Shown in pieces: positions 1 to 11,090 of a stretch of 64,000 bases of DNA. Position numbers and translations under genes: made by a program. The stretch spans positions 4,960,001 to 5,024,000 of the forward strand of contig JABRWF010000002.1 of NCBI GenBank assembly GCA_018343915.1, read 5' to 3'. Numbering within the stretch: the first letter of the stretch is position 1; every line of letters begins with the position of its first letter. The DNA is from Agroathelia rolfsii. Taxonomy: Eukaryota > Basidiomycota > Agaricomycetes > Amylocorticiales > Amylocorticiaceae. Below the pieces are notes generated by a model. The model had not been told where the DNA came from. It ran no database searches and saw only the letters and a program-made list of their open reading frames with translations.

Positions 1-309
1 GTTTGGACCAGCCATTTGTGATGACTATGCTGACCCCATGAAAATATTGGGAGACAATAGGGCATCACAGCAGGTGAGGCCAAGTCAAGCACGGACATCC
101 ATGCAAACGGAACATCGTTGTCAGTCACTTGCTTCTAGGAATACCAAATAGAGATGGAGCAGATTTTTACTTTAGTTTTCAAGATATTGGCACTGTACTG
201 CAGAGCATTCAATAATGTCGATGATCGTGAGTTTGGGATACATACCTGTCTTGTTTTGCTTATGATTTTGCTTCATCCACAGAAAAGAACTGGCAAGCCA
301 AGAGATGAT
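1..309. other. no recognisable feature
   Basis: Short open frames occur on both strands, but none has a recognisable domain, a convincing splice pattern or a second copy elsewhere in the window. I see nothing here that I can support as a gene. Confidence 0.5.
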
Positions 310-1496
310 TACAAACAATGTACAATGGTATGTCACAGCCCAGAAGCTAATACGACTGTGGTGCTGGGGGGTCACTTGCAGAAGAGTACGCTGCTGATAT
401 GCTACTGTTTGTGTTTTGAGCCTAGATATGCACTGGATCAAGTAGCTTGACTACCATATCGTTTTCTATTTGATGCCGTGAGTCAAACGATGCAGCAGGA
501 TGGACGACTTGATGATTCGACACGTCTACCAGTGCTCCGGGGCTGTCCGAATACGCAAGAGCAAGACCCGGTGAGGGTTGATAATAGGCCCGACATCTTC
601 TTGTATATTGCAAGAGATCACAGAGGCACCAATCTCGCAACAGGATCCACATGTAAGCAAACAGAACGCACATCCAAACTAGTTCAAGTTGCTCAAGTAT
701 CTCTTATAGAGCCTTGTCTTGTGCCAAACCGTCCTTTTACACCCGTTGGATGCGAGCAAAAATCAGGAAGCGTAAGGAGAGACTCTGGGAATGGACGACG
801 GTGGATATGACGGTAAGTGCTCAAGTTCTTAGAGAGGAGGGCGGGGGGCTTCAGGAAGGGCACGATGTCAGTTATGCCAGTCAATGCCAGCAATCACTCA
901 CCAAGCCAGGTTAGTGGCTCGGTATGTCCCACGCTTGCATCCATCTTTACTCCCTCCATTTGGCTAAAAGCTACCCCGATGGCCTATAGTGTTTATGCAC
1001 TGCTAATGACCCACTTGATAGATGGATGACTCGACCCATGGCACTCTCCCAGAGCGGTGACTTACGTCCATTCACCAGTACACGCTCATAATTTCACCAC
1101 GACGAACTCGCCCATGACTCTCATCCTCTCTAGTACTAGCGTATCCCCTCAACTCCAAGCCAGGTTCAGTCAACATCTCTTCACCCCTTGCATGTGTTCG
1201 CTATCGGGCACACTCCTCGCGCGCGCAAACATATCCTTTCGTACATGACCCGCCTAGCGTTCCCAACCCGAGAAGAATGGAAGACCAATTCAACTACGTT
1301 GCACAGTGGAAACCTACCGAAGCGATCCACGATGGGTGAACGATGTACACAGACGGGTTTTATGTTTTCCGGTATCGAAAGACAGAATTTTTTCAAAAAA
1401 ATTTAACTAATGGATCGAACACTACACAGAAATGAAGCAACACGAATCGCTCTATGCCAATCAGTCGTACATTGTACATGTCCTCCTCCACTGGAT

Positions 1497-3235
1497 TACT
1501 ATATTTCTTTCTTGTCTCCCACTGTAGCCCTCTTCGCTGCAAGCTTTGCTTTCCGTCATTTCAACCCCTCAATCCTGTTCCTAGAATGTAAGCATTTTAC
1601 GCAAGAGACTGAGTGAACCGCACAGAAAAGAGGAAACGCACACCGTTTCCTGATTGTATCCGCGCGTCCAATCTTACGGGCATAGCTGATGGAGTTGGTG
1701 CGCTTCACTCTGCCCGTGTGTCTCCATCTTCGGATGATTCGGGCAGCTTCGTGATCTACTCTGTTACCGTTGACCCAAACTGTATAATGACATTGGCGAT
1801 GTGTACGGAAGACTAAGCAATGGCGCGTTACAGCAAAAAAAAAGGAGAGTGGACTCGAACAATGAGGCTTAACACGCTATTTCAGAAAAGGTGTATTTGC
1901 ATCTGTGAAAGAAGTCACTGCTATGTCCTCACCCCCAGCTCTCCACGTTCTTCCTGTGTAAGTCGAAAATCCGTATCATCAATACTTTAACAAATATTCT
2001 GAAGAAATATATATAGACCAATCCGGTGAATGCAACCCTGCACACTCTTCAGGAAATCATGGCTGATTACCTTGCGGATGCCGCCTTAAAGTTGATACCG
2101 CGCGCCATGACTTCGTGGTAACCACCACCTAGCTTTTGTCAAGGGGCACGCGGTGGTTCACCGCGTCCCTGCGCTCTTTGTACCTCTGGTCCACATGCGG
2201 ACAGTCGACATTGATGATATTGTTGCGCACAAGCTCCTCTGTCAGCGCCATCGCGTGCGGCTGCATCGAGGTGAAGATCAGTAATGGATGTATCGTATAT
2301 CCAGGAGAGGTAAGTCAGTAGACTGGGTGGCTTTGAGGTGTCAGCGGCGGCGACAACAGCATAAATTGAGGACAGTGCGATTAAAGGAAGGGGTATCTCT
2401 GATTTTTGTGTTTGTTAGATTCAGGAATTAAAATAGTTGCATCACAAAGCGGATGGACTTGACGTCGACGACGATTCAAATCTGACCCGTAAGCACCTAC
2501 CTAGTCAGTTTCTCGGTATTGCGCTGAATAACGGCCTTTTAAACTTTTTGTTGTTGCAGGCTGCTACAATTACTTATGCTTGAGGAGGAGGATTCTCGTT
2601 GAACATACGGTCCGCTTCGTCAAAATCAAGTGCCGGATACTAGAATATTGCAGAGTAAAAGAAAAGATTTCTTCAAAAAGTTATCACATATACTTGCTTG
2701 ATTTCAAGTCTCCACCTTACGAAGATACTATCGGCCAGTCTGGTGAATCGATAACGATATCTTGATTTGTTACACAATCAGACGGGATCGATGGCTATCA
2801 AAAAAAGCCTAAAGCACTCACCGAGTTTGTACTGTACCACCTTGTCTGAAAATGTGCTTGCAGTAGCCTTGCTGAGCAAGACGATCCGCTACTTGCGCTC
2901 TTGCGTAAGTTCGAGAGAGTCGTTGTGAATATTCTAAGCGAATTCACGGGTGGGAGCGGCCTTCGGCGCGCGCACGCCAGAGCTAGGGCAGATGCGGCTA
3001 GGGGCCTGAGTGAGGCCATGATCGGTAGGATAATGATTTTCCTATTCCTGTGTGTGAAGGAATGGGTAACGGCCAAATCTTGAGACTATTGACGAACATG
3101 AGAGAATCGTACTAATATAACCCAGCAAAAAAGGTCGTTGGTGCACCGAAGAGTTGGTCTTCTTTATTCAGTCGCTTTTTCTTAAAAATGACCCCACCCC
3201 GAGAAAGGAATAGAAATATTTCCAATGCTTTCCAT
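1497..3235 (-). pseudogene. ROK1: decayed ROK1-like DEAD-box helicase copy
   Basis: Every recognisable stretch has its counterpart, in order, in the intact helicase at 8,365-10,658. The C-terminal lysine/arginine-rich exon is at 1,497-1,580, the next exon at about 1,640-1,800, the motif V/VI exon around 2,090-2,370, the DEAD and SAT motif region around 2,440-2,640, and the motif Ia region around 2,870-3,010. The first exon ends in the start codon complement near 3,233-3,235. The large second exon, with its acidic N-terminal tract, is missing (about 0.5 kb deleted). Stops and indels interrupt all frames. It lies on the same strand as the intact copy about 7 kb away, so I call it a dead tandem duplicate. 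Confidence 0.85.
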
Positions 3236-3669
3236 TAGTAAGTGACTTTATTCAAGACTTTCGGGACACTACTAGTGCGATATTTGAAGTATGTACGTTC
3301 CTATAGAAAAGGTTGCTGCGGGTGTACGACACGACTTTCGAGCTACAGAGTCGCTTATCGTGACTATTGTCGTCCATCATTGTGCATGATTGCCAGTGGC
3401 AACTGTAACAGAAATATGTACATGTACTGGTACTATATCAGGTACAGGTTTGTTCCGAACCCTTCTTAGCCTACTTGGCCGGTAGAATATTGTTCTCCAG
3501 TGGAAAGACTTGCTCATGACGTCACAACTACCCAATTCGATGTATGCCCTTTATGTTCAGTTTCCGCTGCTTTCATATACACTGGATAACACCTGACAGG
3601 CGGACTCAGTTTGAATTGCCGTTGTATAAATGTAGATTCACTTAACATTAATTTTTGTTGATACCACTC

Positions 3670-4490
3670 TTGTCTTCAAATGGGGCTTAACACGACTAGT
3701 AAATGCCACTCGGAAGTGGAAGTGGGAACCTGAGATATAACTCATCATATAAGACTTGGATACAAACCCACAATCATCACATCGAAAAAAAAAATACGCA
3801 CATAGCCTGAGTCCTTTTCATCAAAATAATCGTCTTACTCGAAATAACAAACATCAAGACGCTATTTTAGTGCAGATTTATCTCCATAACCACTTCCGAT
3901 CCCAATCCGGACCAACGCAGCGGAGAAATAAAAACCAAGTGCTGCGAAGCGTTTCGATCCGTTACACAGCGTGTTTAGGCAAATCATGGACCCGTCATGG
4001 ACAACGTGGCCGACGTGAACTTAAAGACACAGCCTGTGTGAGGGACTGCCCCCCTCCCATTCCCGGAAACCGCAGGCGATTTGGGAGACCGTGACACGTG
4101 GGCAAATTGGATTGGGCGTCGAATGGCGGACCCGGTAATAAGTGGCTTACCGAAGGTGAGCTAGTTATACGGGTTATGTTCCGAGTACCACCTATAGTCT
4201 GGCTAGTAATTCATATGTAACTTGAAAGTTCATACGAGCACAGCGTAGTGAGATTATACGAATGGATGGAAAGTGGACCGACTGTTTTCGAAATAGTCGG
4301 CAGAAAACACCCAGAATGCATCCTCCTAAAAAACACAGGTCTTAGTCGGGTTACATAGCAAGAGAGGGTCATCATATGTGCGCGAAGAAAACGAGTCATT
4401 TGTCGGAAATATGGGTAAGACCGGATAATGCCAACATTAACCAGCACCGACTGACATACACCAGGAAGGTTAAGCTGCCGATTTAAATTT
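3670..4490 (-). pseudogene. remnant of histidine-phosphatase-fold gene (3' exons only)
   Basis: This stretch aligns with 11,087-11,860, the last exons of the phosphatase-like gene at 11,091-12,996. The match includes the terminal exon near 3,670-3,800, the exon around the HD-G motif near 3,880-4,090, and the exon carrying the DHYFDTF-like region around 4,290-4,430. The upstream exons, which carry the membrane anchor and the RHH catalytic motif, are absent. Stops and indels are frequent. It lies upstream of the dead ROK1 copy exactly as the fuller gene lies upstream of the intact ROK1, so it belongs to the same segmental duplication. Confidence 0.75.
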
Positions 4491-5190
4491 TTTAGAAGGA
4501 TGTTGTCCACCAAGGGGTATATATTTACGCAGACTCAGTCACGACATTACTGTGCGGCCCAAACGCAGGCTTCCGAGGCCGGAGAACTATCCATATGTAG
4601 AAGAGACCGTTGCTGGATTGAGAAAGGTTCAGCCCGATATAGTAAAGGAAGCGGTGCTTTTACTTTGTAAGGTAGTAACTTCGCAAGGGCTCAGCAATAT
4701 TCCTCACTCCACAAAAAATTTTGGGAAATGAAAAGAAGCGTGGTTTCAGAGCGGACAGGCCTTTAGGCAAGTTTGACTGTAGTAACCTCCTACCCCAGCT
4801 TCCTGACAAGGAATCCAATTGGAGTCTCGTCCTCCTTTGCTGTCTGCTGCTCCCTTTTTCCTATTTTTTTTTTTAAAAAAAATTATTAGCAGACGGTCTA
4901 TCTTTTCATTTATTTCTGCTGTATAATGTTATTCTCATGGATTAAACTCTCGTTCTGTATGTGTCACGCTATATAGCAGACGTATCATGGATTTCGTGTA
5001 TGATAGGGAAAAGGGCCTAGCGAACTTGGGTACATGCAACAGAGATTTTTTTTTTTTCCAAGAACTGGTGTGAGGTGAGACGTCAGAAACTAAACCACGG
5101 ATGCGATACAATTCGTACGATAGCAAGGAAACATAAAGGTGTTCCAAAAAAAAGGGTAGGAGCGGAAGCCTGATTATTAAGAAAGAAACC
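4491..5190. other. intergenic, homopolymer-rich, no gene seen
   Basis: It contains T- and A-runs near 4,862-4,890 and 5,046-5,060. The long minus-strand open frame here is the read-through of a BTB intron and the 3' flank. I see no coding feature of its own. Confidence 0.5.
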
Positions 5191-6443
5191 TTAGATAGTT
5201 CTCTGTTCACATACGCGTATAATATGCCCCCACAAGGGATTAGGTATGAATCCAATAATATCATGAGAACAAGCATCCATACCTTGACGATTAACCATTT
5301 TGTTATGATTTCTTTTAGATGGGAAGACAAAGATGCCCGGCACTCGGCACAATCTAACTTCATACCAAGGTTGAGGATGGAATCTTGAATCAGCGTAACG
5401 GGAAAATCTGTTATGAGCAAGAGATGAGCACGTCAGAAAAGTAAAAGTATGAACAAATAACATGTAGTGGGGATAGAGGTGTGTGGGTGTCAGTGTGTGT
5501 GTGTGAGAGAGAGAGAGAAGAAACTTTATATACCCGGACGAGCATCCCAAACCATGTACGCTACAGAGAGCGTGTAAGAGCGCATGAGGGCCGCTTGTTG
5601 AATACCCCGACAGCTAAGTGTTTCCTTATGCGGCTTGGGCTTCTCAAGCAGGATACGTTTGAATTCTTCGACTCGATGGATCTGTAATCCTCCCAAACGA
5701 TGCATATAAACACCTCCCATCTTCCTTGCCATGTCATCCGGAATACGAATGAACGGATATCCAAGTAAGTAAGCCGAGGCCTCGCAGGCTAGGGCGTAGA
5801 TGTCATGTTGGGCGGCCAGAGCATAGACTTCGAGGGCAGACTGTTCCAGATACGAACACAAAATAATATAAACAGGCTGTTCGGGAGTCAGAACCGTCTT
5901 GGGAGGAATGCCATACATAACAAGGACGGCGATGCCCTGTTCAATGATGGGAAGAGGCGGGCAGGGAACAGGAAGCTCGCACCCGTAAATGATACAGAGT
6001 GCAACGCTCAGCACATGGGAAGATTCGGTGGCATAAATGGCCGAAGGATATTCGCTTGATGCGGAGATGATCAACTCTGGTATGAGCCAGCCTCCAAAAT
6101 TATTATAAGAGGCTGCGAGAAGGATAGGGATGTGAACGTAAAACAAGACCATATCCGACGAGCACAGGAAAATGTCTGGTAGCTGGCCATTCACAAGGAA
6201 AGATGGCGGAAATAGGGGTGAAACGGTATGGTCATTCTTGTTTTCTGCTTCAATACCATGGAAAACATGATATTCATGGCTCATGAAGGATGAGCCGCCT
6301 TCTGAGCCTGTCGTAGCGAGTGAGAGTCCGTGTTGGATTTGCAGCTGTGTCTGCCAGGGTAAATGTTGAAGCTCTTGAAGTCCTAAGCCGAATGTGTCGT
6401 CATGACTATCAGGCTGGCTTATCCTCTCACTGCTTTGATCCAT
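5191..6443 (-). CDS. BTB/POZ domain protein, three exons
   Basis: Three exons join in phase: 6,443-5,534, 5,407-5,283 and 5,202-5,191. They give 348 residues ending in the short terminal exon R-T-I-stop. The BTB fold starts near residue 92 with the family-typical PDIFLCSSDMVLFYVH stretch. It is followed by the helical core and then a C-terminal half typical of basidiomycete BTB proteins: a WDARP segment just before intron 1, a paired-cysteine element (CAEC) in exon 2, and a Trp/Lys tail. In that fungal group such proteins form a large family of unknown function, and BTB domains usually mediate dimerisation or cullin binding. Intron 1 carries a CT/CA microsatellite. I see no stop or frameshift, so the gene looks intact. 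The start codon is the first ATG of the long exon. Confidence 0.8.
5470..5521. repeat. GT/GA dinucleotide microsatellite inside BTB intron 1
   Basis: On the plus strand a run of GT repeats is followed directly by GA repeats. On the coding (minus) strand it forms a CT-rich then CA-rich tract inside the first intron, so length changes would not alter the protein. Confidence 0.85.
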
Positions 6444-7289
6444 GGAAAGGCTCTCAAGACCTGTATCTCTCGTCGATGGTCAGTACGGAAAGCGTTGGTG
6501 ATTATGAACAGTGATAGACCCTTATCGCGATCAGCCTCTAGAAACCGGGATAGTGGCCATGCGAAACGCGTTGACATTGCTTCAGAGGTTGGTAATGCTA
6601 CGCTGAGCAAATTGCACGCTGCCATGAATCGTCTTCGCCCTTCAGTACGACCACTGCTTCAGAAGAAACGCCCTGAGCCGAGCGCATTACATTGAAGGTG
6701 TAGTCTATATTCCTGGCATTGCCGTAGCTGGTACATATAATGGGTGCTTTCGTTCGCCGTACGTCATAATGGCGGTCAAGGTCAGCTCAAAACAATCCAA
6801 GGACAAGGAGAAACGACCTACCAAGACCCAAGCAATGGTCTAGTCTCTTCGACTTCAAAGAGAATTACGTTGAGCGAGACACTCGGTGCAGGCAAAGGCC
6901 AATGCAACTACGAGGCTTGCCTGCATTGCCTCCATCGCTGGCTCCACATCCGGTTCTGCGTAAAATCGATGACGAACGAACCTCGAAAAATTCTTGAAAC
7001 GTCAGAAGAGTGGTGTGCCGGCTGATGGGTTTGCCACTCATGCCAGTATCAACTCTATTGACGTACATAGGGGGATGGGGAGTCACTAAAAGAGGTAAGA
7101 CATCTATATCACAAGAGCAAATTTGCGTATCTTTAGCGGTCTGACATATCTGATTGGAATTGACAAGGTCCAACCTCGATTTCAGGATGCGGTGATTACT
7201 GCACAATATTCGATGAAGCTAACAGTGAGGATCTTGTGACACATGAACTTTTCACTTCATTCGTAGGAGACTACCTGGCGTTGCCGACG
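6444..7289. other. intergenic, no gene seen
   Basis: This is the upstream flank of the BTB gene. Several open frames of 60-110 codons overlap on both strands, but none shows a known domain or splice pattern. It probably includes the BTB promoter, though I cannot point to a specific element. Confidence 0.45.
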
Positions 7290-8040
7290 TTGTACAATGG
7301 CATATCGTAGCCCAGATGCTGATACGACTGTAGTGCCCAGAGACTTCACGACAAAAACACGTTTTATTCGTGTTTTAAGCTCGAATATTTGGTGAGTTGC
7401 GCAGCTTCATCGTTATCCCGGGTTCCGTCTGGCGGTGGGGTCAAGGGATGGAAAATGAACTGATCGTTTGATACATCAAATATCACAAGAGGCCTACCTT
7501 TCAGTTACAAACACATAGTAGTGGGATCGAGTGAATGATGGTTGTACGAGGTGAGTATCTTGTGTTTGACGAGAGGATTGCAGGGCGAAGAGGCGCAGGT
7601 CCCAAAAAGTGTTTGCTGATATATTGTACGGCCTAGTCCTGCGTCTTTCGTGGAGTCATGCCCTACTTTGATTTTTGTTCCTATACGAGTGGCAAGCCAG
7701 CAAATATGGAGGAGGAGTAAGTAAGTCTGCTTGTCAGTGGATGTGGTGGAAGCGAAAGCAGGTGCCCACCGCCCACATCATTGTGAGCGGTGCGTGATGG
7801 TATATACATGTAGGTACATGTATATGCCAGCAGCCATCCTGGTTAGTGGCCCCGCGTACAACTTGGAGCAAAGCCCGCTGGCACCACTCTTACAGTCTAC
7901 TCTGTCTGCTTTTGTTCGAGAATAGTTCTAGCGCTGTGTAATGTTTGCGTACTACCAGCAGTTCACTCTCCAGGGAACACATTACTCGACTGGGTCAGAA
8001 TTTCTCCAGTTGCTATTTGCGCCAGCTCAACATTCCGGTC

Positions 8041-8301
8041 ATGGCCTCGCTGCGACGATTGTCCTCTCTGGCATCCACATTTCTCCCTGGACGGCATTGT
8101 CGGCAACTATATTCATCTGTCCTGGAACCCATTTCTTGCGCGCAAACGCTCTTGCCACATTGGTCTTTCAGCGGTTCTTACTCGAGGAAAACAGAAAACC
8201 GATGTCGGAAACATCAACTTCGTGACCGCTGGCAGATGATATTAGCAGCTATGAATGAATGGACAGACATTTGCAGTGTTGAAGAAAGGGCCTGGTTTTA
8301 A
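8041..8301 (+). CDS. small hypothetical protein with a mitochondrial-presequence-like N-terminus
   Basis: An ATG at 8,041 opens 86 codons whose first ~30 residues are rich in Arg, Ser and Leu with almost no acidic residues (MASLRRLSSLASTFLPGR), as in a mitochondrial presequence. The remainder is basic. I do not recognise the family. An in-frame upstream ATG at 7,945 would give 118 residues. The frame ends 64 bases before the ROK1 stop codon, so the two genes would be convergent. The matching part of the duplicate block (about 1,170-1,400) is only weakly similar and does not keep the frame, so selection on this ORF is not shown. It may be spurious. Confidence 0.3.
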   Translation: MASLRRLSSLASTFLPGRHCRQLYSSVLEPISCAQTLLPHWSFSGSYSRKTENRCRKHQLRDRWQMILAAMNEWTDICSVEERAWF

Positions 8302-8364
8302 ATGAACAAGGTGATGTCTACATGATAGGAATGAACTATTCTACGACAGTGTACTCCCCAAACA

Positions 8365-10658
8365 CTACCCTTCCTTCTCTCCCACCATAGTCTCCTTTGC
8401 AGCAAGCTTGACTTTCCGTCGTTTTGACCCCTCGATCATATCCCTAGCATATTTTTTTTAATATCCCGAAAAATAAGTATTGTACAGAATAAAATAGAGA
8501 AAAATATTACGCACCGCTTCTTGATGGCATCCGCACGTCCAATCTTACGAGCATGGTTGATGTACTCGGAGCGCTTCACTTTACCCATCTGTCTTCGTTT
8601 CATCTTGGACGGCTTGGGAAGTTTCGTGATCCACTCCGGTACCGTCGAGCCTGATTGCAGAATGACGTTGGCAATGCTGGTTGTGGAGAGACGACAAAGT
8701 TCATTAGTAAGCAAAGATGATACCAAAAAAAGGAGGGAGGATCCACGGTGACGAACGATTTGAGGAATGGCGCATCCGCGTCTGTGAAATACGTCACTGC
8801 TTTACCCTCCCGCCCGGCTCTTCCCGTTCTTCCTGTGAGACCGTATCATCAATACCAATAACTCTGAAGGAAAAAAAAAGAAAAGAAAAGCCGGACCAAT
8901 TCGATGGATGTAACTCTGCACGCTCGTCGGGAAGTCGTAGTTGATCACCTCCCGGATCCCCTTGAAGTCCATACCGCGCGCCATAACCTCGGTCGTGACC
9001 ATCACCCAGCTCTCGCCGCGGCGCATGCGGCTCACCGCGTCCGTGCGCTCTTTGTGCGTCAGGCCCGCGTGTAGACAGTCCACGTTCGCGACATTGTTGA
9101 GCACAAGCTCCTCCGCCAGCGCCGTCGCGCGTGGCTGCGTCGAGGTGAAGATTAGCACAGGTGGGTCGTATGGCTGGGAGAGGTACGTCAGCAGGCTGGG
9201 TAGCTTCGAGGCGTCGTCGGCGACGTAGGTTAGGGATTGTGCAATCAAGGGAAGGGGCGTGTCTCTGTGTTTTATATTAGTTAAACTTGCACGTAGATAT
9301 TTGTATACAAGCAAAGGAAAACGAACGCACTTGAGACCAACGACGATTCGGATCGGGTCAGTCAACATGTCCATAGCTAGCTTTTCAGCGCCTGCGGGGA
9401 GTGTTGCACTGAATACAGCTTTTTGGACTTTTTCGTGGCTGCACGCAGCCACGATCTCTTGTATTTGAGATAAAAATTCGTTGTCGAGCATACGATCTGC
9501 TTCATCAAGAACGAGATGTCGGACACTACAGGGGTGGTGTTGAGTAAAGGAAGAGAAAAAAAATCCTAAAAACATCTATCACATACTTGCTCAATTCCAA
9601 GTCTCCGGTTTGTAAGGACGCTACTAGCCGAAGTGGTGTGCTAATAATGATATCTTGATTTTTCAAAGAGAGAAAAGCGCAATCAGATAAGATTAAAGGC
9701 TGGAAGACGGAGAGAAGCTTTTTACTACTCACCTACTTTGTCCCGTGCCGCCTTATCTGAAAGTGTGTTCGCAGTAGCCTTGCTGAACAAGACAATGCGC
9801 CATTTGCGCCCCTGCGCAAGTTTGAGGCATTCGTTGTGGATCTGCTGGGCAAGTTCACGAGTGGGAGCGACGATCAGCGCGCGTACGCCGGAGCCAGGGG
9901 AGCCGTGTCCTGCTGCGGCTGGAGATCCGAGCGAGGCCATGATGGGCAGGAGGTATGATAGCGTTTTTCCCGTTCCTGTAGGGGAGATGGCGGCCAGGTC
10001 CCGGGACTATTACAATAGAGGAAACAACAGTCACTTTTACTAAAAACGATCCCATGTTTCAACGAAACGGACGGCATACCTCCATCAAGACCGGAACACC
10101 ATATGACTGGATACCGGTAGGTCTCTTGTACCCATACGTCTCCAGGTTTTTCATGATATGCGATGAGATGTTATATCTCCTGCCGAGCTCAGTAAACGAG
10201 TTGGAGTGGTCTGGGACGTTCGAACCCTTGGTCGTTACTCGGTGTCGTGGCATAGATGAACCAGCATCTTCATCACCGTCGCCGTCCTCGTCATCGTCGT
10301 GGTCCATAGCTTCATCGAGATCACTATCTTCATCATCCTCGTTCCTTCTCTTTTTTATCGAGCTGCTGTCTTCATTCCCATCTGCTGCTTTACGCTTGCT
10401 AGAGCTGGGGGCGCCGCCTTGGGCATACTGGAAGAAGTTTAACTCTGAAGGAAGCTCTCCGGAATTTGATAACGAGGATTTTTTAGAGTCCTCAGTTTGC
10501 AATTTGCTCTTCGGCTATAGAGTAAGAAAGTTATGTTTAGATATCCTAGCATATCCTGACATAAAATTCATGCGCACATTGAAGAGTTGGACATCTTTGT
10601 TAAACCGCTTTTTGTCGAAGATGACGCCGCCTTGCGAGAGCAATTGAAAAGCTTCCAT
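8365..10658 (-). CDS. ROK1: ATP-dependent DEAD-box RNA helicase, Rok1/DDX52 type
   Basis: Nine exons join in phase to 578 residues: 10,658-10,578; 10,514-10,080; 10,006-9,733; 9,653-9,587; 9,525-9,331; 9,264-8,897; 8,832-8,757; 8,676-8,515; 8,443-8,365. Yeast Rok1 is of similar length. The start MEAFQLLSQGG is family-typical. An acidic/serine tract follows (residues ~60-110). The helicase motifs come in order: motif I SPTGTGKT, Ia APTRELA, TPLRL, DEAD (motif II), SAT (III), the TTEVMARGMDFKG region (V) and HRIGRTGRAGR (VI). The tail is lysine/arginine rich. In yeast Rok1 is nucleolar and needed for early 18S rRNA processing and release of snR30. No stop or frameshift is present, unlike the copy at 1,497-3,235. 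The GT-AG introns are 51-73 bases long, and the one within motif VI splits the HRIG/RTGR codon. Confidence 0.93.
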
Positions 10659-11090
10659 TAAAGATTCCTGTTCAGCGGACTGGGGTCTTCCAAGGGAGTT
10701 TACACGGGGCCCGAGGACAAAAAGGAGAAAAAAAGAGCTAGGTTTGCGATACAACTATCCCAGCCCAAGTTGGAGTGCGGGTGGTTTACAGTCACTGTTA
10801 TATACGCATAGCTATAGCAGAAATCTGCATCACTGGGTCCACTAATACTTCCGGCGACTTGCTTCTTCTTGGGCCAACTCTGTTCCGGAGTCACAGTCGC
10901 AGCCAGCCGGCCGTGTAGAAAGTTGACCAGTCAAAACGCTCGGAGATATCCAGTCCTCCACAAGCATCAAGGACCAAATTTGATACGGATTCATATTTGT
11001 TTTCACACTATACTCTACACATGCTTGAGAGTGCTACTTGGGTCCAAGTTCTGTCTATTTATCATCAATTCCTTCTGGTATTTCTAACCT

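Larger units (their letters stand above)
310..4490. repeat. decayed segmental duplicate of 7,290-11,880
   Basis: This block matches 7,290-11,880 in the same order and orientation. The match runs through a start segment near 330-370 (compare 7,297-7,340), a weak and patchy part to about 1,490, a ROK1-like part (1,497-3,235) and a phosphatase-like tail (3,670-4,490). It is shorter than the other copy because of internal deletions, and it carries many substitutions and small indels. The parts around 460-1,490 and 3,236-3,669 hold no gene I can support. Nothing in the block looks expressed. I infer an old tandem segmental duplication in which this copy decayed and the right-hand copy kept a working helicase gene. 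Confidence 0.75.

Noticed and set aside
154..1406. Several 60-110 codon frames at the left edge
   Set aside because: No domains, no phase-consistent splicing, and much of the region is a decayed copy of 7.3-8.4 kb.
4935..5420. 161-codon minus-strand frame as a separate gene
   Set aside because: It is BTB exon 2 read through its downstream intron and 3' flank; the spliced form ends after R-T-I as in the family.
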